Shown here in pieces: positions 27,386 to 38,602 of a stretch of DNA of 64,000 nt. The translations under genes were made by a program, and so were the position numbers. The number at the start of each line of letters is the position of its first letter. Positions within the stretch are counted from its first letter, which is position 1. Source of the stretch: Necropsobacter massiliensis. GTDB lineage: Bacteria; Pseudomonadota; Gammaproteobacteria; Enterobacterales; Pasteurellaceae. The notes beneath the pieces were generated by a model. The model searched no databases and had not been told where the DNA came from. It saw only the letters and a list, made by a program, of their open reading frames with translations. Where the stretch lies: the NCBI RefSeq assembly GCF_000827595.2, contig NZ_LN776183.1:62001-126000 (forward strand), read 5' to 3'.

Positions 27386-30046
27386 TTATTCTTGCGAATT
27401 TTCGACCGCACTTTCTGGCACCGATTCTTCGTCGTCATCGACATCGCAGACCCGTTCTAAGCTGACCAGCTGTTCGTTTTCGACGGTACGAATAAGGCGC
27501 ACGCCCTGCGTATTACGCCCGACCACGCTGACTTCACTGACACGGGTTCTGACTAGGGTGCCGGCATCGGTAATCAGCATAATCTGATCGTTTTCTTCTA
27601 CCTGTGTAGCGGCGACTACTTTACCGTTGCGCTCGCTGACTTTAATGGAAATCACGCCTTTGGTGTTGCGCGATTTGGCAGGGTATTCTTCCAGATTAGT
27701 ACGTTTTCCGTAACCGTTTTGGGTTGCGGTTAAAATTGCGCCGCCATTTTTCGGTACGACTAACGAAACGACTTTATCGATATTCAAATCCAAACGCTCG
27801 TCGCCGTTATCCTCGGAAATCTCGTCATTTTCGACCGCACTTTCTTCCTCCGACGGCTCATTGCTTAAGGCCAGTTTTATACCGCGGACACCCGTTGCCG
27901 AACGCCCCATCGCGCGCACTGCGTTTTCGTCGAAGCGCACTACGCGCCCTTGTGAGGAGAACAGCATGATTTCATTACTGCCGTCGGTAATATCTACCCC
28001 GATCAGTTCGTCTTCGTCACGTAGATTCAGTGCAATAATCCCATTTGAACGCGGGCGGCTGAATTCGGTCAACGCAGTTTTCTTGACGATACCGCCGGCG
28101 GTCGCCATGACCACGAATTGATTTTCTTCGTAAGCGGAAACCGGCAGAATTGCGGTGATGCGCTCATTGTCTTCCAGCGGCAGGATATTGACTATCGGAC
28201 GACCGCGCGCACCGCGGCTGGCTTGCGGCAGTTGATAGACTTTCAGCCAGTATAAGCGACCGCGGCTGGAGAAACATAGGATTGTGTCATGGGTATTGGC
28301 AACCAGCAGGCGCTCGATGAAATCCTCTTCTTTCATTTTGGTCGCCGATTTGCCTTTACCACCGCGACGCTGTGCTTCGTAGTCGGTTAACGGCTGATAT
28401 TTTACATAACCTTCGTGCGACAGGGTGACGACCACATCTTCCTGCGCGATCAGATCTTCCAAATTAATATCGCCAGACGCCGCGGTAATTTCGGTGCGGC
28501 GTGGATCGTTAAATTCCTGTTTTACCCGTTCCAGCTCTTCGCGCAGTACTTCTTTTAAGCGTTCGCTGCTGTTCAGAATACGTAACAGTTCGCTGATTTC
28601 ATGCAGAATATCTTGATATTCGTTGACGATTTTCTCATGTTCCAGACCGGTTAGGCGTTGTAGGCGCAAGTCTAAAATGGCGCGCGCCTGTTCTTCGGAA
28701 AGATAGTATTGACCGTCTCTGACACCAAACTGTTCGTCAAGGTCTTCCGGGCGGGAGGCATTTTCTCCAGCGGCATCCAACATCGCCCGCACATTGCCTA
28801 AATCCCAGCTGCGCGAGAGTAATCCTTCGCGCGCTTCATCGGCGGTTTTGGAGGCGCGAATAAGTTCGATCACCGGGTCAATATTGGCTAAGGCGATTGC
28901 CAGCCCTTCCAAAATATGTGCGCGCTCACGGGCTTTGCGCAGTTCGAAGACGGTGCGACGGGTTATCACTTCGCGACGATGTTTCACGAAAGCGCTGATA
29001 ATCTGTTTCAGATTAAACAGTTTCGGTTGACCGTGATCCAGCGCCACCATATTAATTCCGAAGGTCACCTGCATTTGGGTCAGCGCATAGAGATGATTCA
29101 ATACCACTTCACCGACGGCATCGCGTTTTACTTCGATCTCAATGCGAAAGCCTTCCTTGTTGGAGACATCCAGCACATTGCTGATACCCTCGATTTTTTT
29201 ATCCCGCACCAGTTCGGCGATTTTTTCCACTAATCTGGCTTTATTGACCTGATAAGGAATTTCGGTCACGATAATGGTTTCGCGACCTTTGTCGTTGGTT
29301 TCAATTTCAGCTTTGGCCCGCACATAAACCTTGCCGCGCCCGGTTTTATAGGCTTCCTCAATACCTTTACGACCGTTGATCAGTGCCGCAGTAGGGAAGT
29401 CCGGACCGGGAATGTATTGCATCAACTCATCGATACTGATCTCTTCGTTGTCGAGATATGCCAGACAGCCGTCCAGCACTTCACCTAAATTATGCGGCGG
29501 AATATTGGTTGCCATTCCGACCGCGATACCGGATGAACCATTCACCAATAAGGCGGGGATTTTGGTTGGCAGAACATCGGGGATCATTTCTTTGCCGTCA
29601 TAGTTCGGCGAGAAATCCACGGTTTCTTTGTCTAAATCGGTAAGTAATTCCTGGGTGATTTTTTGCATCCGCACTTCGGTATAACGCATCGCCGCCGGCG
29701 CATCGCCGTCCACCGAGCCGAAGTTGCCCTGCCCGTCCACCAACATGTAGCGCAGCGAGAAAGGCTGCGCCATACGCACGATAGTATCATATACTGCGCT
29801 GTCGCCGTGCGGGTGATATTTACCGATCACATCACCCACTACGCGTGCGGATTTGACATAGGCTTTGTTATGCGTGATACCGCTTTGATCCATGGAGAAC
29901 AGCACGCGGCGGTGTACGGGCTTTAAGCCGTCTCGTACGTCGGGTAAGGCACGTCCGACAATCACGGACATCGCATAATCAAGATATGAAGATTTTAATT
30001 CTTCTTCGATACTGACAGGCGTAACGTTTGGGACTAAATCAGTCAT
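27386..30046 (-). CDS. gyrA: DNA gyrase subunit A
   Basis: GyrA is the cleaving subunit of gyrase, which puts negative supercoils into DNA. The 886 residues show catalytic Tyr122 (AAMRYTEV), the quinolone-determining loop [10 protein letters not shown] with the susceptible residues Ser83 and Asp87, and the GyrA box QRRGGKG before the C-terminal beta-pinwheel. Two acidic linkers, one in the C-terminal domain ([10 protein letters not shown]) and one at the very end ([10 protein letters not shown]), are each encoded by a USS read in the same frame. The gene is monocistronic with its own terminator. Confidence 0.98.
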   Translation of the reverse strand: MTDLVPNVTPVSIEEELKSSYLDYAMSVIVGRALPDVRDGLKPVHRRVLFSMDQSGITHNKAYVKSARVVGDVIGKYHPHGDSAVYDTIVRMAQPFSLRYMLVDGQGNFGSVDGDAPAAMRYTEVRMQKITQELLTDLDKETVDFSPNYDGKEMIPDVLPTKIPALLVNGSSGIAVGMATNIPPHNLGEVLDGCLAYLDNEEISIDELMQYIPGPDFPTAALINGRKGIEEAYKTGRGKVYVRAKAEIETNDKGRETIIVTEIPYQVNKARLVEKIAELVRDKKIEGISNVLDVSNKEGFRIEIEVKRDAVGEVVLNHLYALTQMQVTFGINMVALDHGQPKLFNLKQIISAFVKHRREVITRRTVFELRKARERAHILEGLAIALANIDPVIELIRASKTADEAREGLLSRSWDLGNVRAMLDAAGENASRPEDLDEQFGVRDGQYYLSEEQARAILDLRLQRLTGLEHEKIVNEYQDILHEISELLRILNSSERLKEVLREELERVKQEFNDPRRTEITAASGDINLEDLIAQEDVVVTLSHEGYVKYQPLTDYEAQRRGGKGKSATKMKEEDFIERLLVANTHDTILCFSSRGRLYWLKVYQLPQASRGARGRPIVNILPLEDNERITAILPVSAYEENQFVVMATAGGIVKKTALTEFSRPRSNGIIALNLRDEDELIGVDITDGSNEIMLFSSQGRVVRFDENAVRAMGRSATGVRGIKLALSNEPSEEESAVENDEISEDNGDERLDLNIDKVVSLVVPKNGGAILTATQNGYGKRTNLEEYPAKSRNTKGVISIKVSERNGKVVAATQVEENDQIMLITDAGTLVRTRVSEVSVVGRNTQGVRLIRTVENEQLVSLERVCDVDDDEESVPESAVENSQE

Positions 30047-30195
30047 TCAGGTCTTCCTAATATGGTAAAAAACTGGCGGAATTATAGCATAATTTCTATT
30101 GTTCCTCTAATGTTCCGCAAATTTTATAGTGAATTTTTACCGCACTTGAGGAATAATACCGCATTATTTCTATTTTAATTATCAGAAGGTTAACG

Positions 30196-30906
30196 ATGCA
30201 GAATCTTGATCCGCAGGAATTGGACAAATTTGAAAAAATGGCGGACAGCTGGTGGGATCCGCAAGGGGATTTTAAACCGATTCACCGCCTGAATCCGCTG
30301 CGTTTGGACTATATTTTGCGGCAGGCAAACGGGTTGTTTGGCAAACGGGTGTTGGATGTGGGCTGCGGCGGCGGGATTTTGTCCGAAAGTATGGCAGAGC
30401 AAGGCGCACAGGTGACGGGAATCGATATGTCGGCGGCGCCGTTAGCGGTTGCCCGACAACATAGCCGGGAAAACGGTTTACAGATTGATTATCAGCAAAC
30501 CACAGTGGAAGATTTTCGGCAAAAACAGACCGCACTTGGCGCAGAGAAATTTGATGTGATCACCTGCATGGAAATGCTGGAACATGTGCCGCAACCCGCC
30601 TCGGTAATCGGCAGTTGTAAACATTTATTGAAACCGGATGGCATATTGTTTTTATCCACCATCAATCGTACCTTTAAAGCCCGAATGTTGGTTGTGGTGG
30701 GCGCGGAGTACATTCTGAAAATGCTGCCGCAAGGCACCCATGATTATGCTAAATTTATCCGTTCGGCGGAATTATTGGCATGGACCGATGCGCAGGCACT
30801 GGAATGCTGTGATATGACAGGTTATCACTATAATCCGTTAAGCGGCAATTTTTACTTGAATAAGGATGTTAGTTGTAATTATATGGCGACATTTAAACCG
30901 CAATAA
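30196..30906 (+). CDS. ubiG: Ubiquinone biosynthesis O-methyltransferase
   Basis: UbiG makes both O-methylations of ubiquinone using SAM. The 236 residues contain the SAM motif [24 protein letters not shown] and the typical start [32 protein letters not shown] precedes the ATG. It is divergent from gyrA and convergent with fur. A USS lies inside (30526-30534) and one in the promoter gap (about 30138). The quinone it makes is an electron donor for respiration. Confidence 0.96.
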   Translation: MQNLDPQELDKFEKMADSWWDPQGDFKPIHRLNPLRLDYILRQANGLFGKRVLDVGCGGGILSESMAEQGAQVTGIDMSAAPLAVARQHSRENGLQIDYQQTTVEDFRQKQTALGAEKFDVITCMEMLEHVPQPASVIGSCKHLLKPDGILFLSTINRTFKARMLVVVGAEYILKMLPQGTHDYAKFIRSAELLAWTDAQALECCDMTGYHYNPLSGNFYLNKDVSCNYMATFKPQ

Positions 30907-30928
30907 ACGGCACAGTGCCAATAAAATC

Positions 30929-30950
30929 AAAGGACGCGTCGGCGTCCTTT
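30929..30950. terminator. Bidirectional terminator between ubiG and fur
   Basis: A 9-bp stem aaaggacgc/gcgtccttt with a 4-base loop lies between the convergent genes; T-rich sequence follows on the plus strand (gtattta) and TTTGATTTTATT on the minus strand. Confidence 0.75.
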
Positions 30951-30958
30951 GTATTTAA

Positions 30959-31399
30959 TCATTTTTTATTGTTTTCGTCGCAATGTTCAATATCACTGCA
31001 TTTGCCGTATAAATACAGGCTGTGGGTTTTTAATTTAATGCCGTGTTCGGCGCTGATTTCACGTTGCCGTTTTTCAATAATTTCATCATTGAATTCAAAC
31101 ACTTTACCGCAATCCACACAAATAATGTGGTCATGGTGTTCGGTCGGTGCCAGCTCAAATACGGATTTATTTCCTTCAAAATTGTGACGCGTCAGAATAT
31201 TCGCTTCGTCGAACTGGTTCAATACGCGATATACCGTGGCAAGACCGATGTCTTCGCCGCGTTCCAGCAGCATTTTATACACGTCTTCTGCAGAAAAATG
31301 TGACATTTCATGCTCTTGCATTAATGCTAAAATTGTCAGACGCGGTTCGGTGATTTTTAAGCCGGCCTTTTTTAGTAATTTGATATTTTCTTCAGACAT
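30959..31399 (-). CDS. fur: Ferric uptake regulator Fur
   Basis: Fur represses iron-uptake genes when bound to Fe2+. The 146 residues show the winged helix (KITEPRLTILALM, VYRVLNQFDE), the metal-site HHDHIICVDCGKVFEF with Cys94 and Cys97, and a second pair Cys134/Cys140 (CSDIEHC). It is the last gene of the ybfF-ybfE-fldA-fur run, 29 bases after fldA. A likely target in this window is the hemophore receptor gene with its Fur box at 19346. Confidence 0.98.
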   Translation of the reverse strand: MSEENIKLLKKAGLKITEPRLTILALMQEHEMSHFSAEDVYKMLLERGEDIGLATVYRVLNQFDEANILTRHNFEGNKSVFELAPTEHHDHIICVDCGKVFEFNDEIIEKRQREISAEHGIKLKTHSLYLYGKCSDIEHCDENNKK

Positions 31400-31428
31400 A
31401 AAATGCCCCTTGTTTGAGATTAAGCGGA

Positions 31429-31956
31429 TTATTCAACCAATTGCGCTAAACACATTTCATCGTAAACCTGTTTAGTCCATTTTTCCACACGCTCGGCCGT
31501 TAATTCGGGCTGGCGATCTTCGTCGATACACAGACCGACAAAGGTATTGTCGTCAATCAACGCCTGTGATGATTCGAAATTGTATCCTGCCGTCGGCCAG
31601 TTACCGACAATAATTGCGCCTTTCGGCTCAATAATATTGCGTACGGTGCCCATTGCGTCGCAGAAATAGTCGGCGTAGTCTTCCTGATCGCCGCAACCGA
31701 AAATGGCGACTAATTTATCGGTGAAATCAATTTCTTCCAGCGTCGGGAAAAAGTCATCCCAGTCGCATTGCGCCTCGCCGTAATACCATGTCGGAATCCC
31801 GATCATCAGAAAATCATAGGCTTCAATATCTTCTTTGGTGCTTTTGGCAATATCGCGGATATCGACGATTTCAGCGCCCAGTTGTTTTTGAATCATCTTG
31901 GCAACATTTTCGGTGTTGCCAGTATCACTACCATAAAATAAACCAACGATAGCCAT
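31429..31956 (-). CDS. fldA: Flavodoxin
   Basis: This long-chain flavodoxin (175 residues) carries single electrons with FMN and can replace ferredoxin; pflA-type radical-SAM activases use it as reductant. The phosphate loop FYGSDTGNTENVA, the aromatic FMN-site WYYGEAQCDWDDF and GCGDQEDYADYFCDAMG are clear. AGGTAA precedes the ATG, which lies 5 bases after the ybfE stop, so the two are co-transcribed. Its proximity to fur fits iron-controlled use. Confidence 0.97.
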   Translation of the reverse strand: MAIVGLFYGSDTGNTENVAKMIQKQLGAEIVDIRDIAKSTKEDIEAYDFLMIGIPTWYYGEAQCDWDDFFPTLEEIDFTDKLVAIFGCGDQEDYADYFCDAMGTVRNIIEPKGAIIVGNWPTAGYNFESSQALIDDNTFVGLCIDEDRQPELTAERVEKWTKQVYDEMCLAQLVE

Positions 31957-31961
31957 GTTTA

Positions 31962-32246
31962 TTACCTGTTTTCCTTAATATTAAAATGATTTTGTAAAAT
32001 CGTTACGATGAGATCCGCACGACTCACTCCCTGAACGGACGCCAACTGTTCCAGTTTCTGCACCAAATCGGTATGCAATTTCAACTCGACCCGCTTTAAG
32101 CCGCTAGATTTATCGCGTCTAAGCTGATTGCGTTTATTAATACGGATTTGCTGCTCGCGGCTCAGTGGATTGGTTCGCGGGCGTCCCACTCTCGGCGTGT
32201 TAGCAAACAGATCTAAAGTTATGCAGTCGGCATCTTGTTTTGCCAT
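31962..32246 (-). CDS. ybfE: YbfE-like ribbon-helix-helix DNA-binding protein
   Basis: This 94-residue basic protein has a C-terminal ribbon-helix-helix-like fold (VELKLHTDLVQKLEQLASVQGVSRADLIVTIL). In E. coli ybfE sits in the same place upstream of fldA and is known as LexA-regulated; I see no SOS box here. Its targets are unknown. Confidence 0.85.
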   Translation of the reverse strand: MAKQDADCITLDLFANTPRVGRPRTNPLSREQQIRINKRNQLRRDKSSGLKRVELKLHTDLVQKLEQLASVQGVSRADLIVTILQNHFNIKENR

Positions 32247-32284
32247 TTTCCAACCTACTGAAATTATTCAACACGCAGCTAATT

Positions 32285-32303
32285 GAGAATGATAAGCTAC
32301 AAC
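32285..32303 (-). promoter_or_regulatory. Partial Fur-box-like site upstream of ybfE-fldA-fur
   Basis: GAGAATGATAA on the plus strand matches one half of the Fur consensus with a single mismatch; the other half is poor. It lies 39-57 bases before the ybfE start, where it could autoregulate fldA-fur. Confidence 0.3.
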
Positions 32304-32367
32304 GCTAAGATTGGGCGAACTATAACATAATTCAAGGGGGATTTAAACCCTATTCACACAACCCGAA

Positions 32368-33147
32368 TCAGGATAAGAAGCGCCGTATGGCGCGGATGAC
32401 CGCCTCCGGTTTTTCTGCGTGTACCCAGTGTCCGCTGCCATTGATGGTAAATGCGCTGACGTGTGGAAACTGCGCTGTAATGTCGTCGCGATATTGGGGC
32501 AAAATATAGTCGGATAGACCGCCTTTAATAAATAACGTCGGTTGATTGACACTTACCGCATGCCAGTCCATCAAGTTGGCATAATTGGCATAAAGTGCGG
32601 TCAGATTAAAGCGAAAACGGTCGGGCGAATGGGCGTCGAATGATTTTAGCATAAACTGGCGAACGCTTTCCTGTGCAATATGCTGCGCCAGAATCGGCTT
32701 TGCCTGCTGACGGGTTTGCGCCAACGCCTGTTTTACCGCGAATAATCCGGCGAATACGCTATCATGCCCGTGATTGTTGTAGCGCACCGGTGCAATATCA
32801 ATCACAACCAGTTTTTCCACCATGTCGGGGCGTAATGCCGCCGCGCTCATGGCTGTTTTACCGCCCATGGAATGACCGATTAAAATCACTTTATTGAGTT
32901 GCAGATGTTCAAGAAGCGTCAGTAAATCCTGCGCCAACAGCGGATAAGTCATGTCATCGCTGTGAAAACTGTGTCCATGATTGCGCAAATCAATGCGCAG
33001 AATCGGATAGTTGTCGGCAAAGGCGCGGGCGATCACGCCCAGATTGTTCATATCACCGAACAAACCATGAATAAAAACTAGTGTCGGCTTGATAGTCGAT
33101 TGTTTTAATTGATTAAATTCGAAATTCAGTAAATTTTGCTGCGACAT
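32368..33147 (-). CDS. ybfF: Alpha/beta-hydrolase YbfF (esterase)
   Basis: This short-chain acyl esterase family protein has oxyanion HGLFGD, the nucleophile elbow IGHSMGGK, an acidic-residue loop after strand 6 and a C-terminal GSGHWVHAEKP catalytic His. I chose the ATG at 33147 (259 residues, MSQQNLLNF) over one 21 codons upstream, because the extra sequence is unlike the family and would run into the promoter shared with the divergent seqA. The natural substrate is not known. A USS lies inside (near 32593). Confidence 0.88.
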   Translation of the reverse strand: MSQQNLLNFEFNQLKQSTIKPTLVFIHGLFGDMNNLGVIARAFADNYPILRIDLRNHGHSFHSDDMTYPLLAQDLLTLLEHLQLNKVILIGHSMGGKTAMSAAALRPDMVEKLVVIDIAPVRYNNHGHDSVFAGLFAVKQALAQTRQQAKPILAQHIAQESVRQFMLKSFDAHSPDRFRFNLTALYANYANLMDWHAVSVNQPTLFIKGGLSDYILPQYRDDITAQFPHVSAFTINGSGHWVHAEKPEAVIRAIRRFLS

Positions 33148-33227
33148 AATTTTTGCATAGAGTATTTGTAAATAAGTCGTTATAATGTTGCAAAAGCGTA
33201 AATAGATCAAGCGAGTGGGGAGAAAAA

Positions 33228-33848
33228 ATGAAAATAATCGAAGTGGATGAAGAACTTTATCAATATATTGCCGGTCAGACGCAATCTATTGGCGAAAGTG
33301 CCTCGGATATTCTGCGCCGTTTGCTGAATTTTTCCTCCGCTAAAAGTGCGGTCAACAATGAGCGCGTTTTTAACCGACCGGCGACGAGCGAAAATACGCC
33401 TGTGCACGAACGCGATACTGTAGTGACCCCGCCGAATCAAGCGGAACATACTGCGCCGGCGCCGAAAAAACAATCTGATGAGGCGATTTTACAGATTGTC
33501 GAGAAAGTCCGCGCGCTGCTGGCATCGGAAATCTTTTTGCAGGAAAGCAAGGCGGTGATTCGCTTTTTAGCCATTTTGCGCGTGCTGTACCGCACCAATC
33601 CCGAAAGTTTCGCTCAGGCGACGGAATCGTTGCAGGGACGAACTCGCGTTTATTTCGCTCGCGATGAGGCGACATTATTAATGGCGGGCAATCACACCAA
33701 ACCTAAACAGATCCCGGATACGCCTTACTGGGTGATTACCAACACCAACAGCGGGCGCAAAATGCTAATGCTGGAAAGCGCGATGCAATCGATGCACCTG
33801 CCGGAGGCGTTGATTGATGAAGTTAGAGCTTTTTTCACCGCAAATTAA
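33228..33848 (+). CDS. seqA: Replication-initiation negative modulator SeqA
   Basis: SeqA binds hemimethylated GATC sites and sequesters the replication origin. The 206 residues have the N-terminal oligomerisation helix (MKIIEVDEELYQYIAGQTQSIGESASDILRRLL), a long linker (about residues 36-85, longer than in E. coli) that includes a USS-encoded KSAVNNE, and the DNA-binding C-terminus (GRTRVYFARDEATLL, IPDTPYWVITNTNSGRK). GGGGAG precedes the ATG. It is divergent from ybfF, the same arrangement as in E. coli. Confidence 0.96.
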   Translation: MKIIEVDEELYQYIAGQTQSIGESASDILRRLLNFSSAKSAVNNERVFNRPATSENTPVHERDTVVTPPNQAEHTAPAPKKQSDEAILQIVEKVRALLASEIFLQESKAVIRFLAILRVLYRTNPESFAQATESLQGRTRVYFARDEATLLMAGNHTKPKQIPDTPYWVITNTNSGRKMLMLESAMQSMHLPEALIDEVRAFFTAN

Positions 33849-33872
33849 TCTTGCAGATTAGGTGCATTTTCC

Positions 33873-35273
33873 ATGCTATTTCCTTGGCGACAATATGCCG
33901 ATTCAACATTGTTCCGACATAAAACGGCGCTACGTGACGGGCAAGGCGCGTCGTTTAACTGGGCACAACTGGCGGATGTTATCGACTGCTATGCCTGCGC
34001 GTTATGGCGACAGGGCGTTACGCCGGGTTGCGGCATCGCGCTATGGGCTAAAAATGATCTTCACATATTGCTGTTGTATCTAGCGGCGATTCAAAGCGGC
34101 GCGCGGGTGCTGGGCATTAACCCGGCGTTTCCGGAACAAAAAGCGCTGACGCTGTGTCAAGATAATCAGATCCAATTTTATTATTCACCCTCGGCAGAAA
34201 CATTGCCGAATTTGACCGCACTTTACTTACCCGCCGGGCAGGATGACCACCGTACGGCTGTTGCGCCGGTGGCGGATTTTCAACGTCCGGCGACGATGAC
34301 GCTGACTTCCGGTTCCTCCGGCATGCCGAAAGCGGTGGTGCATAATGTGCAGGCGCATCTGGATAATGCGCGCGGCGTATGCGAGTTAATGGCATTCGAT
34401 ACGCACAGCAGCTGGCTATTGTCGCTGCCGCTGTATCATGTGTCCGGTCAGGGTATTGTTTGGCGCTGGCTGCATGCCGGTGCGCGGTTGCATTTGAGCG
34501 GGGATGATTTTTATGCCGACGTCTTGCGGGCAAGTCACGTATCGCTGGTGCCGACTCAGTTACAGCGTTTGCTGGGGTATTTGGCGCAACATGACGAGCG
34601 GTCGTTTTCCACCCACCATATTTTGTTGGGCGGCAGCCAGATTCCGATGGAACTCACCCGCCGTGCGCAGGCGTTGGGAATTCGTACCTATTCCGGCTAT
34701 GGCATGACCGAAATGGCGTCCACCGTTTTTGCCAAACCTAGTGATGCTTCAGACGGCGTCGGGCAGCCGCTGCCGGGGCGGGAGTACTGTCTGGTCAATG
34801 ATGAGATCTGGCTGCGCGGTGCCGGGCTGGCGCTGGGCTATTGGCGGCAGGGCGACATCGTGCCGCTTGTTAATTCGCAAGGCTGGTTACAGACAAAAGA
34901 TAAAGGTTTGTGGCAGAATAACGAGCTGGTGGTCAGCGGACGGTTGGACAATATGTTTGTCTCCGGTGGTGAGAATATTCAACCGGAAGAGATTGAGCGG
35001 GTTATATTAACCCATGATGAAGTTGAGCAGGTGTTTATTTTGCCGCTTGACGATGCCGAGTTCGGTCAGCGTCCGCTGGCAATGATCAAATTTAAGGATA
35101 ATTTCAGTCAAAGTGCGGTCGAAAATTTAACACTTTGGCTGGCGGATAAGTTAGAAAAGTTTAAGCAGCCTGTGCGTTATTTGCCTTTGGAATCCGAACC
35201 GTGGCAGCAGGGTAATATTAAAATTTCTCGCGCGCAGCTGAAAGTACGGTTAGCGCAGTTATTAGGAAAGTAA
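33873..35273 (+). CDS. menE: o-Succinylbenzoate-CoA ligase
   Basis: MenE activates o-succinylbenzoate with CoA and ATP in menaquinone synthesis. The 466-residue ANL-family enzyme has the P-loop TLTSGSSGMPKAVVH, YSGYGMTEMAS, the hinge region VSGRLDNMFVSGGENIQPEEIE and a C-terminal catalytic-Lys segment QGNIKISRAQL. No other men genes are in the window. It begins 24 bases after seqA and ends one base before mscK, so these genes probably share a transcript. A USS encodes QSAVENL near the C-terminus. Confidence 0.93.
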   Translation: MLFPWRQYADSTLFRHKTALRDGQGASFNWAQLADVIDCYACALWRQGVTPGCGIALWAKNDLHILLLYLAAIQSGARVLGINPAFPEQKALTLCQDNQIQFYYSPSAETLPNLTALYLPAGQDDHRTAVAPVADFQRPATMTLTSGSSGMPKAVVHNVQAHLDNARGVCELMAFDTHSSWLLSLPLYHVSGQGIVWRWLHAGARLHLSGDDFYADVLRASHVSLVPTQLQRLLGYLAQHDERSFSTHHILLGGSQIPMELTRRAQALGIRTYSGYGMTEMASTVFAKPSDASDGVGQPLPGREYCLVNDEIWLRGAGLALGYWRQGDIVPLVNSQGWLQTKDKGLWQNNELVVSGRLDNMFVSGGENIQPEEIERVILTHDEVEQVFILPLDDAEFGQRPLAMIKFKDNFSQSAVENLTLWLADKLEKFKQPVRYLPLESEPWQQGNIKISRAQLKVRLAQLLGK

Positions 35274-35274
35274 A

Positions 35275-38200
35275 ATGAAACGAAGTAGTATTTTTTTCAG
35301 CTTATTATGTATCGGGCTGTGGCTTGCATTCAGCCATAACAGTTTTGCGGATGTGCCGACCGAAAGTGCCGTTCAGGAGCAGCTTGTGGCGGCAAAAGAA
35401 AAAGATCAAACCGATGCGGCGAATAAAGCGCTGGTGCAGAATCTGCAAGATACGCTGGATTTATTGAGTAAAATCAGCAAACAAAAAGAAGATAACAAGG
35501 CGCTGGATACGGCGATTAACAACGCGTCGAAAGCCACTGCGGCGGCACAGGCCTCGGTGGATAAACTGAAAAGCACCAGCGCGCCGACCGTTGCACAACT
35601 TGCTAAATTATCGCTGACGGAGCTACAAAATCAGTTAACCGCGGTACAGCAGAGCTTACAACAGGTGCAAACGGATTTAACCAATATTAACGGGCAGCTG
35701 GTTAATCAGCGTTCCGCTCCGGATCGTGCTCAGACCGTATTAAGTAATAATTTGATCCGCTCGCAAGAAATTGAGAAATTGCTGTTTAATACTTCCATTG
35801 ATCCGACGGAAAAAAACAAATTGGAAACCGAAGCGGCGCTCATCAAGTTGCAGAACGCGTATAATCAGGCATTATTACAGGGTAATAATGAGCTGACCGC
35901 ACTCTATACCATTCAGTTAGAAGAAAAAAATCTGGTTCAGCAGCAACTGAAAACTAAACAGACGGTGTTACAAGAAATCGTTAACGAAAAAAATCTACAA
36001 GAAACCCGCCAGCAGGCGGAGCATTTACAGCAGGACGGCAATAACAGCACTAATCCGTTGCTGGCGGAACAACAGAATTTCAATCTGGCTATCAGTCAGG
36101 ATCTGGTTAAACAAACTGCCCAGTTAAATACGATGACGCAGGATAATCTGCGCATTAAAAGCGTGCTGGATAACTTGCAGCAAACCGAGCGCAATATTAA
36201 CGAGCAGATCAGCGCCTTACAGGGAACGCTGGTACTTTCCCGCATTATCAACAAGCAAAAACAATTACTGCCGCAGGATCAAATGATCAGTGGATTGGCC
36301 AAGCAGATCACTGAATTGCGGGTGAAAATTTTTGATCTGACTGAGATCCGCGACAATTTATATGATACGAAAAGCTATATTGCCGATTTGGAAAAGAAAA
36401 ATAACGCGAATCTGACCGATACTGAACGCGCGCAGTTGACCAATATATTACAAGAACGGCGTAAATTGTTGTCGGATACAATTACAACGCTGAACAATCA
36501 GCTCAATCTGGCGATTAATATCGAGCTGAATCAGCAGCAGGTTACCGCTATCAGCGATACCTTGCAGGATAAACTACAGCAGCAAAGCTTCTGGGTAAAA
36601 AGTAATTCGCCCATCGATTTAGACTGGCTGACGAACTTTTTACCGCGGGTGCAGTTTCAGTTTAAGGATATCGGCACTCTGATCAATTTTTCCAACTGGA
36701 AAGACAATCTGCTTCCCGCTGCGGTATTGATTGTTTTTTTATCGTTATTAACCGCACTTATTCGCTGGCGCAAAACCAAAATTAAGCAGCGGTTAAGCTA
36801 TATTAACAGCAAAATCAATACGTTGACCGGAGACAGTCAGCGCTATACGCCGGAGGCAATTTTCTGGACATTGATTCTGTGTCTGCCAAGTACGTTGTTA
36901 TTTTTATCTGCCCTGATTCTGATTACATTTATTTGTTTTGAGAATCCGGGGAATTTCTGGTGGTGGTCGCTGAAGATGTCCGGCTATTGGCTATTTTTCG
37001 CCTTTATTCTGGCGATGTTGCGTCCGAACGGGTTGGCTTACCGCCATTTCAATATGCCGCTGAAAAATGTCGAAATTTTTTCTTCCGTACTGAAACGTTC
37101 GGTATGGATTTGTGCATTGTGGCTGAACGCGTCGATATTTACGCGCCTGGATGCCGGTATTACCAATGATGTGATCGGGCAAGTGTTGACCATTTCAATT
37201 CTGATTATTTCACTGTTTATTGTCGGACCGCGCCTGCGTTACGCGGTGCGGGCTTACCAAAGCAGTCAGGAAGAAAGCGGTGGACAAGAGTTTCTGTTTA
37301 AATTTGCGCGGCTGTTGCTGGTTTTTGCGCCGATAGCTTTAATTATCCTGATTATTATGGGATATTACTATACCGCGTTGATTTTAATGGATCATTTAAT
37401 GTCGTCCTACTTCGTTTTCGTTGTTTGGATGGTGCTGCGCGATGTGATTTACCGCGCGTTTACAGTTTCTGCTCGTCGTTTGGCGTATCGCCGCATTCAG
37501 GAAAAACGTGAGCAGCTACAGGCGCAAAAAGCCGAAACCGATGACGGCGAAGTTAATTTAGATGTTCAGCCGGAAGAAGTCATGGCGATTTCGCAAGTGA
37601 AGGCGCAGGTCGGGCGGGTAACCGATTTGTTGCTGTGGGTCGGCTTATTCGGGCTGTTGTATTGGGTTTGGTCGGATTTAATCGCAGTCGCTTATTATTT
37701 GGAAGGCGTTACCCTGTGGCAGCAAAGCGTGGTGACGGATTCCGGCACGGTGATGGAGTCCATTACTTTATTGAACCTGCTGCTGGCGACGGTGATATTA
37801 ATTGCCACTTATGCTTTAGTGCGTAATATTTCAGGGCTACTGGAAGTGTTGATTTTTTCCCGTTTCAGTTTTTCGCAGGGCACGCCTTATACAATCACTA
37901 CATTGCTGATCTATTTTATTATTGCGATTGGTGCCGGCAGCGCCTTTGCGACGCTGGGAATATCGTGGTCGAAGCTGCAATGGCTGTTTGCCGCCTTGTC
38001 CGTCGGTCTCGGTTTCGGTTTACAGGAAATTTTCGCCAATTTCGTGTCCGGTATCATTATTTTGTTTGAACGTCCGGTGCGTATCGGTGATGTGGTGACC
38101 ATCGGCAGCTATTCCGGTACTGTGTCGAAAATCCGTATTCGTTCCACCACCTTGATTGACTTTGATAAAAAAGAAGTGATTGTACCGAATAAAGCCTTTG

Positions 38201-38592
38201 TCACCGAGCGCATCGTCAACTGGGCGTTGACCGACTCCATGACCCGCGTACTGGTTAATGTCGGGGTGGCTTACGGCTCCGATCTGGAACTGGTCAGAAA
38301 ATTATTGCTACAGGCGGCAAATGAATGTGATCGTGTGTTGAAAGATCCTGAACCGATGGCATACTTCTTATCTTTCGGCGCCAGCACGCTGGATCACGAG
38401 TTGCGCGTTTATGTGGGTAAAATCGGTGACAGAACTCGCACAATAGATTATCTGAACCGCCGTATCGATCAGTTATTTGCAGAAAATAATATTGATATCG
38501 CCTTTAACCAGCTGGATGTATTTATTAAAAATCCGTCAACTAGCGAGGAAGTTCAGGTGGCATCGGAAAAACCGGGTGTAATAAAAAATTAA
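35275..38592 (+). CDS. mscK: Large mechanosensitive channel of the MscK/KefA family
   Basis: The 1105-residue protein protects against hypo-osmotic shock and is large like E. coli MscK. It has a signal peptide ([25 protein letters not shown]), a periplasmic Gln-rich coiled-coil domain to about residue 470, about 11 membrane helices, and the conserved MscS module near the end: [34 protein letters not shown] followed by the beta domain and a cytoplasmic tail. Its ATG lies one base after the menE stop, with AGGAAAG inside menE. K+ sensitivity cannot be inferred. Confidence 0.93.
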   Translation: MKRSSIFFSLLCIGLWLAFSHNSFADVPTESAVQEQLVAAKEKDQTDAANKALVQNLQDTLDLLSKISKQKEDNKALDTAINNASKATAAAQASVDKLKSTSAPTVAQLAKLSLTELQNQLTAVQQSLQQVQTDLTNINGQLVNQRSAPDRAQTVLSNNLIRSQEIEKLLFNTSIDPTEKNKLETEAALIKLQNAYNQALLQGNNELTALYTIQLEEKNLVQQQLKTKQTVLQEIVNEKNLQETRQQAEHLQQDGNNSTNPLLAEQQNFNLAISQDLVKQTAQLNTMTQDNLRIKSVLDNLQQTERNINEQISALQGTLVLSRIINKQKQLLPQDQMISGLAKQITELRVKIFDLTEIRDNLYDTKSYIADLEKKNNANLTDTERAQLTNILQERRKLLSDTITTLNNQLNLAINIELNQQQVTAISDTLQDKLQQQSFWVKSNSPIDLDWLTNFLPRVQFQFKDIGTLINFSNWKDNLLPAAVLIVFLSLLTALIRWRKTKIKQRLSYINSKINTLTGDSQRYTPEAIFWTLILCLPSTLLFLSALILITFICFENPGNFWWWSLKMSGYWLFFAFILAMLRPNGLAYRHFNMPLKNVEIFSSVLKRSVWICALWLNASIFTRLDAGITNDVIGQVLTISILIISLFIVGPRLRYAVRAYQSSQEESGGQEFLFKFARLLLVFAPIALIILIIMGYYYTALILMDHLMSSYFVFVVWMVLRDVIYRAFTVSARRLAYRRIQEKREQLQAQKAETDDGEVNLDVQPEEVMAISQVKAQVGRVTDLLLWVGLFGLLYWVWSDLIAVAYYLEGVTLWQQSVVTDSGTVMESITLLNLLLATVILIATYALVRNISGLLEVLIFSRFSFSQGTPYTITTLLIYFIIAIGAGSAFATLGISWSKLQWLFAALSVGLGFGLQEIFANFVSGIIILFERPVRIGDVVTIGSYSGTVSKIRIRSTTLIDFDKKEVIVPNKAFVTERIVNWALTDSMTRVLVNVGVAYGSDLELVRKLLLQAANECDRVLKDPEPMAYFLSFGASTLDHELRVYVGKIGDRTRTIDYLNRRIDQLFAENNIDIAFNQLDVFIKNPSTSEEVQVASEKPGVIKN

Positions 38593-38602
38593 GGAAGCAA
38601 AC

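Noticed and set aside
29760-29830. Quinolone-resistance changes in gyrA, and in parC at about 52870
   Set aside because: Both have the susceptible residues: Ser83/Asp87 in GyrA, Ser84/Glu88 in ParC (E. coli Ser80/Glu84).
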